Assembly: GCA_029706075.1 (NCBI GenBank)
Contig: JAINUG010000005.1
Coordinates: 3,151,001-3,215,000 of the forward strand
Origin: Aldrovandia affinis
Lineage: Eukaryota; Chordata; Actinopteri; Notacanthiformes; Halosauridae
DNA length: 64,000 nt
Direction: 5' to 3'
Made by a program: the position numbers and the translations under genes. The notes beneath the pieces were generated by a model. That model saw only the letters and a list, made by a program, of their open reading frames with translations. It did no database searches and had not been told where the DNA came from. This document shows positions 59,165 through 64,000 of this stretch, piece after piece. Each line of letters begins with the position of its first letter. The stretch's first letter is position 1.

Positions 59165-60190
59165 AAAAACTGGGGATAAGTGTGAGGATCAGGATAAGGA
59201 CCCAGACGCAGATCAGGATATTGGCTAAAGAGTAGTTTAATGGGAAGCAGGGGTCAAAACCAGGAATCAGATATGGCAAAGGTACAAAATCACAAGGCAA
59301 AAGGGAGGTCAAGAAAACAGTCAAAAAGGTCTAAACGGGCAGGCAGAAAGGCAAACAAACAGAATCGGTAGGCAGGCTCGGAGTGGTAAACGAAGGGAAG
59401 TCTCGGAAAATACAATAAACACTGGCTTCAGAATAATAGGCACAGGGATTAAGGATCAACGTACTGACAAAGAGAAAACGAAAACACTGAACATATATAC
59501 AGGCAGAGACAGGAAACACAATGGGAATCAGGTGTGACTGGGAGGAGAGAGGTAGGAACACAGGTGTAAACAATGGGAATCGATAATTTAATAACGAGGG
59601 GATTCGCTAATAGAATAACGGGGGGAAACGAAAGACACGGACTGGGAAACATACAAACATATATACAATAAACGACCTGGGAGATCAGGCAGACACGTGC
59701 ATAGTTAAAGGGGAGGAACGCAAAGAGAGAAACTGCGTGCGAATGAAAGGGAAAGTGAAAAGCTAATCAGGGATACGATAATGAGAGAGAATGAGCGAAA
59801 GTTAGAAGCGTGAGATAATTAGTGATTAGTAGTGTTAGTAACTTAATCTAAATGCCTAACGTTAGTAGATTAGTTGGTTAGTAATATATACATCTAACTA
59901 ATATATACAAAGTGCAATCTAGAAAGTAAGAAGGAAGAAAACGAGATAATAAGTGAAGACGGAAAAAACCCGAAATGTATAAACTCCCGAAGTGCATGAC
60001 AAGACAAGGAGTGGATCTCGAAATAAACGGAACAAGGACAGACAGGGAGCAGAACGTGACAGAACAATAAAAATACAAAACAGAATAAAGAATAACGAAT
60101 CAGGACTGAAGGAAAATAAACAAAGACCAAAAACAAACCGAACAGACACTCAGAACGTAACAATAAGGAGTAATTCAGGGCACATGGTGT
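59165..60190. repeat. probable retroelement-derived repeat (A/G-rich strand)
   Basis: The stretch GGATCAGGATAAGGACCCAG, then GGGAAGCAGGGGTCAAAACC and later GGAATCAGGTGTGACTGGG, has the composition of LTR-retroelement ends read on the antisense strand in fish. No paired repeat or coding domain was found. ORFs on the minus strand are artefacts of this composition. Confidence 0.3.
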
Positions 60191-60830
60191 GTAAAGGGGA
60201 TATAAGGTGACGGGCAAACAAATCGGATGCATATGTGTATACACGGTTGTGTGGGAGAGAAAAGGTCCTCTCTCCCTCTCTCTGTTTCCCATTGCTGTGA
60301 GTTTGTTTGGAAGCATTAATGTCAGTTCCGGGTCACCGGCTGGGAAATGTGTTCCGCTGTCACAGCCTGGCCCACCGTTTAGGGTGACGGCACTTTCCAA
60401 GGGGATGCCTGGAATGCCGGGAGAGGGACAAACGCCGTTCCCACTGTCTCGCATCAAGCTGCCTTCCAGAACATACTTCCTCGAACACTTGTGTGTCTTC
60501 ACAAAGGGAGGAAATCATATAGTAAAATGCAAATAAAGATGGAAGGGTTCTGTGGCAGAAATTAAAAGCACCATCCAGCTGAATTCCTCCTTTAAAATTA
60601 AAATGAATTAATGCCTACCTAAAATACAGTGATAAAAGTGAGGAAAGGGGGGAGTAAATGTGCATTAGGCCATAGAAAACTATTAAAATGAAAAGGAGGG
60701 ATAGACAAAGAGGCTAGTTGTATTTATAAATACTCATTAATCATTATTATTATCTCTGTCCTTACTGTAATGAAGACAATACACTTCCTCAGGCTGTGTA
60801 CACTTAACATCTCATAAAATATTTTAATGT

Positions 60831-61172
60831 CAGGGGCCCCCGGGTGATGCAACCGGTAAAGGCACTCGCCCGGAGTGCACTGCAGCCTGGGGGTTCGAGC
60901 TCCATTCAGGGGCGTTGATCGGCTGTCCGCCCCCATGGGGCTAAACCAGCACGAGCACAGAAAGCTTCCCTGTGGGCAAAATTAATAGCCAAGTTCCGTC
61001 TCAAAGGAAGCCGTTCATTGCCGGCTTGGGGGTAGTGGCTGGTCCCGTAGTTGTGGGCGGCGGGCTTGTGGGGGAGGGTGAATTGAAGAAATATAGGGTA
61101 CAGTTGGCCACCAAATTGGGAGAAAAATGGGGGGAAAGAAAAAATAATACATTATAAAAAATGATTGTAATG
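60831..61172 (+). mobile_element. tRNA-derived SINE, variant head
   Basis: Head GGGTGATGCAACCGGTAAAGG with the B box GGGGGTTCGAGCTCC, different from the CCGATAGC head. The 3' part (GGGTACAGTTGGCCACCAAA then TTGGGAGAAAAATGG) is the same as in the 21658 and 31249 copies. The two families share tails and differ in heads. Confidence 0.75.
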
Positions 61173-61179
61173 TTAGAAG

Positions 61180-62560
61180 AAGTTACATTATGAAAGCTTG
61201 CAGCTCGATGTCATGTGTCTTAGCGCGAAAATGCTGTCACTATTGTTATATGCCAGTTGGAGACTGTTTTGACCAAGGACAATATGCATATGGGACAACA
61301 AAAATATATCTTTAAAACACATTCCAACCCAGTTCAACCCAATCTATTTTATTGTAAATTCATTATGCTGAGGTTATACTTGAAACTGTATTATATTGAA
61401 GTTAAATGATCATTGTTGTTTATCTTTACATATCTTTACCGAGCCTAGTCTTCAATATTGGTGAATTGACCTTCATAGTAATGCTTGTGTGAACTGGTGG
61501 ATCCATTGTTTCTTCGACCTTTGGCAACTCCTCTCTTCCATTCTTTGATGATATCCAGTAGTGTTTTTCATAATAACACAAATTTATCATGGGCAACCAG
61601 GCCTCAAACAGACTGGCTAGCTGCGCGTAGTCGATTTATTCACGTCATCTACAAAAAGCAATATATTGATAAGCATTATAATTCCATGTGCGTATTGTTG
61701 TTAATTCTGACATCAATAAACCCCCCCAAAAAACTCCCATAGAAATTGGTTGGAAGCATTAAATATTTATAAATATGCTTTGTTTATGAGGGCTATATGT
61801 TTTGCATGTGAACAACTAGACACTTCCCCCGAGGAATAATTTTCAAGCACATGACTTTTTCCCAGTAAATTCCAAATTAATTGCAAGCTACAGCAGCGCG
61901 TACATCTTTAATGATACGTATAAAGTGAACTTCCTTTGACAGCACAAAATCCTCCCCCCACATACCCTAAAGGAGAAAAAAAGAAAATGTTTACTTTTAC
62001 TTAGAATGCCCGGGATAGACCCGACTTCTTGCACATCAGAATATTTGGGATATCAGGCCAATTTCCCTTGAACTTGGTACATACTTCACATAACTGAATC
62101 ATGTCCTAATAGGCTGAACGCTACACACCAACAGCTCAAACACCCAGACAGTGCTGCCCATCATCATTTCAAAGAAATACCCATGTCAGGGGCACTTTCA
62201 TTTATTTTTTGGTGGGTGGCGGTGTGGGACACATGTCTTCATCCTGCCTTGAATAAGGGGGGACCTCTCACATCAGTCAGATATTAATTCCCCCCCCAAT
62301 GTTCAAGCAGAGGTGGAGTCATGCTAAGCTGTAATCTTATACTCACAAACAGGCTGGGTCCTGCCTCGCCACCAGCCCCCAGTTGAGAAGAGAGCTCCGT
62401 CGACTCAACATCTTGAATTGATATTTTTTTCCTCTCCCTGCTCGGTGTCTCCCTGAGCCTCTGGACATGGGTCCGTTCAGCCGGAGTATCGGGACAGGGG
62501 GGAAATTACGCCCTCTCGCCCCTGCCATTGGCATGTGTCCAGCCTGTTGATTTACACGGG
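61180..62560. other. intergenic, no feature
   Basis: AT-rich, nothing supported. Confidence 0.45.
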
Positions 62561-62579
62561 TGAATCCCCCACGGGCCGC

Positions 62580-62690
62580 TGACTGAATATAAGAAAGAAC
62601 ATGAAGTCCCGCTGCTGTCAGTCAGCCAATGGGATAAGGACCACCGCTTGACTCTGTGAAAAAACGGGGAGGAGGATTTCAATCGGAGGT
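62580..62690 (+). promoter_or_regulatory. weak promoter / first-exon candidate
   Basis: GAATATAAGAAAG (TATA-like, near 62586), CAGCCAATGGG (CCAAT, near 62623), then ATCGGAG|GTAAACC, a good donor site near 62690. A downstream gene could begin here, but the TATA and CCAAT are in reversed order for a classical promoter. No coding sequence follows in the window. Confidence 0.15.
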
Positions 62691-62699
62691 AAACCACTT

Positions 62700-63271
62700 T
62701 GTTTTGTTTTGACACACTAATGTGGGACTATCAATATTGGAAGTTTCTAAACTTTTGAGAGTGAGACTCATTTGGAATGTTCTTGAAGTATGTGGTGACT
62801 GTCTCCAGTTGTGATGAGACAGAAATATTTAAATTGCACTGAGCAAAAAGAACTGAGCAATGATTGACTTTTTGCTATGGAAAACAAACGCTGCTTTAAT
62901 TTACACATGCATTTCAGTGTAGGCTATATTGCGAAATACATGGTGCAACTGTTTGTCTGAGTTGTTTGTAGACTGTAGTGTATTCTTCCTCATAGCTTCT
63001 TTGTGATGCATTTTTTTCAACTTGATCCTGCAGTTTGCATTTTTAAGAAGTTCCTATAATCCTATCTGTATGATTAGATGGATGTGTGGAGCATGGGCCA
63101 CTGAAGGAGTAATGATCACAAAAGTTGTTTTTAGTTATGATTGCAAATTCAATATATGACCGGTAAAACATACACCACTACTGTTACTACTACCACTGCA
63201 CTACTATTGCAACTATTATTACTACTGGTGATGATAATGACAAGGATGACAATGCTACTAATAATAATAGG

Positions 63272-63302
<31 letters not shown>

Positions 63303-64000
63303 ATAATAATAATACATACATTCTTTCTTGTAATGTCTGGCATATATCAACACATTTCAAGGACATAATTATTACTAAAACAATTTTAGAAACCTATTGA
63401 CCAGCTTTAAATGGATCAAGGTTAGGCTGACCGGCAGGGTTTTGGTGAGGTTTCCTGTGAAAAAATAGTCAAACAGATGCCCAGAGTAGTCACATAACCG
63501 AAAAGACCCCAACAATAATACATATACTTTCCACATATAGCGTTTACAAGTCTATATACCCAAATCTTGTGATTTTCTTAACTTGGCTAGATTTTCAGGC
63601 TAAATCACCTTGAATCCATTTTCTGCCATTATCTAAAAGAGCTTGACTGATTCATGTATTTATTTATTTGTGTTTGTTGATTTTCCTGATGTCCCTGCTG
63701 AGATGAGTGGAAATATTGATGGTATTGATAGTGAGGAAAGGGGGGAGTAAAGGAGTTTGGTGCCCACTCCTTACCAACCAACCACAAGTTTTGTATCCAT
63801 ATCCTCCTCCATTAAATGCAACCAGATGGATGCTACCTCACATCTGCAGAGGGAGCCATTAAATTAATATGCGCGAAAAGAGATTTTTCTCACGTTGGAC
63901 CACTCCCAAGAGTAATGCTCATTGTGGGGATAAGTGGACTTTTATTACTATTTTGGTGGGATACAGTCGGTAAGAATGAATCATTTCTATGAGAAATGGA
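62700..64000. other. intergenic, simple repeats only
   Basis: (ACT)n/(AAT)n runs at 63225-63315. No gene seen. Confidence 0.5.

Noticed and set aside
59894..60502. 202-codon minus-strand ORF
   Set aside because: It spans the edge of an A/G-rich repeat, has no domain and has a composition typical of the repeat's opposite strand.

Overview
This window reads as genomic DNA of a ray-finned fish. Two spliced protein-coding genes lie on the + strand, with long introns full of fish-type mobile elements (Tc1/mariner, tRNA-derived SINEs, a CR1-like LINE, hAT and piggyBac MITEs) and many di- and tetranucleotide microsatellites. I cannot name the species. Exons were placed by joining open reading segments at AG/GT splice sites, requiring matching intron phases and agreement with what I know of the human proteins. 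No database search was possible.

Layout: (1) 1-24,560 is the 3' half of a cnksr2-type gene (connector enhancer of kinase suppressor of Ras). It has eleven recognised coding exons from 986 to the stop at 23,880, two further candidate small exons at 9,254 and 10,386, a 3'UTR, and a poly(A) signal at 24,533. The encoded part covers the tail of the region after the PDZ domain, the PH domain, the conserved RRSWQDLIETPLTSSGLH block and the C-terminal ETHV PDZ ligand. The SAM, CRIC and PDZ exons lie upstream of the window. (2) 24,560-34,400 is intergenic and transposon-rich: a piggyBac-like MITE, a nearly open CR1-like reverse transcriptase, and a nested stack of Tc1 and SINE insertions. (3) 34,426-44,113 is a complete apool-type gene (MIC27, a MICOS cristae-junction subunit) of ten coding exons. 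It encodes about 527 residues, roughly twice the human length, because two Pro/Glu-rich exons (one a 33-bp coding minisatellite) separate the membrane domain from the conserved C-terminus. (4) 45,210-64,000 is intergenic. It has scattered repeats, a strong CTCF-type motif just past apool, and one weak promoter-like patch near 62.6 kb.

The genes have no obvious shared pathway: a synaptic/Ras-MAPK scaffold next to a mitochondrial inner-membrane organiser. I found no new multi-gene system. The points most worth checking are the apool coding minisatellite, a one-base frame disruption in a conserved cnksr2 exon, a frame-compatible pair of tiny candidate exons in cnksr2, and a near-identical direct repeat flanking one cnksr2 exon.
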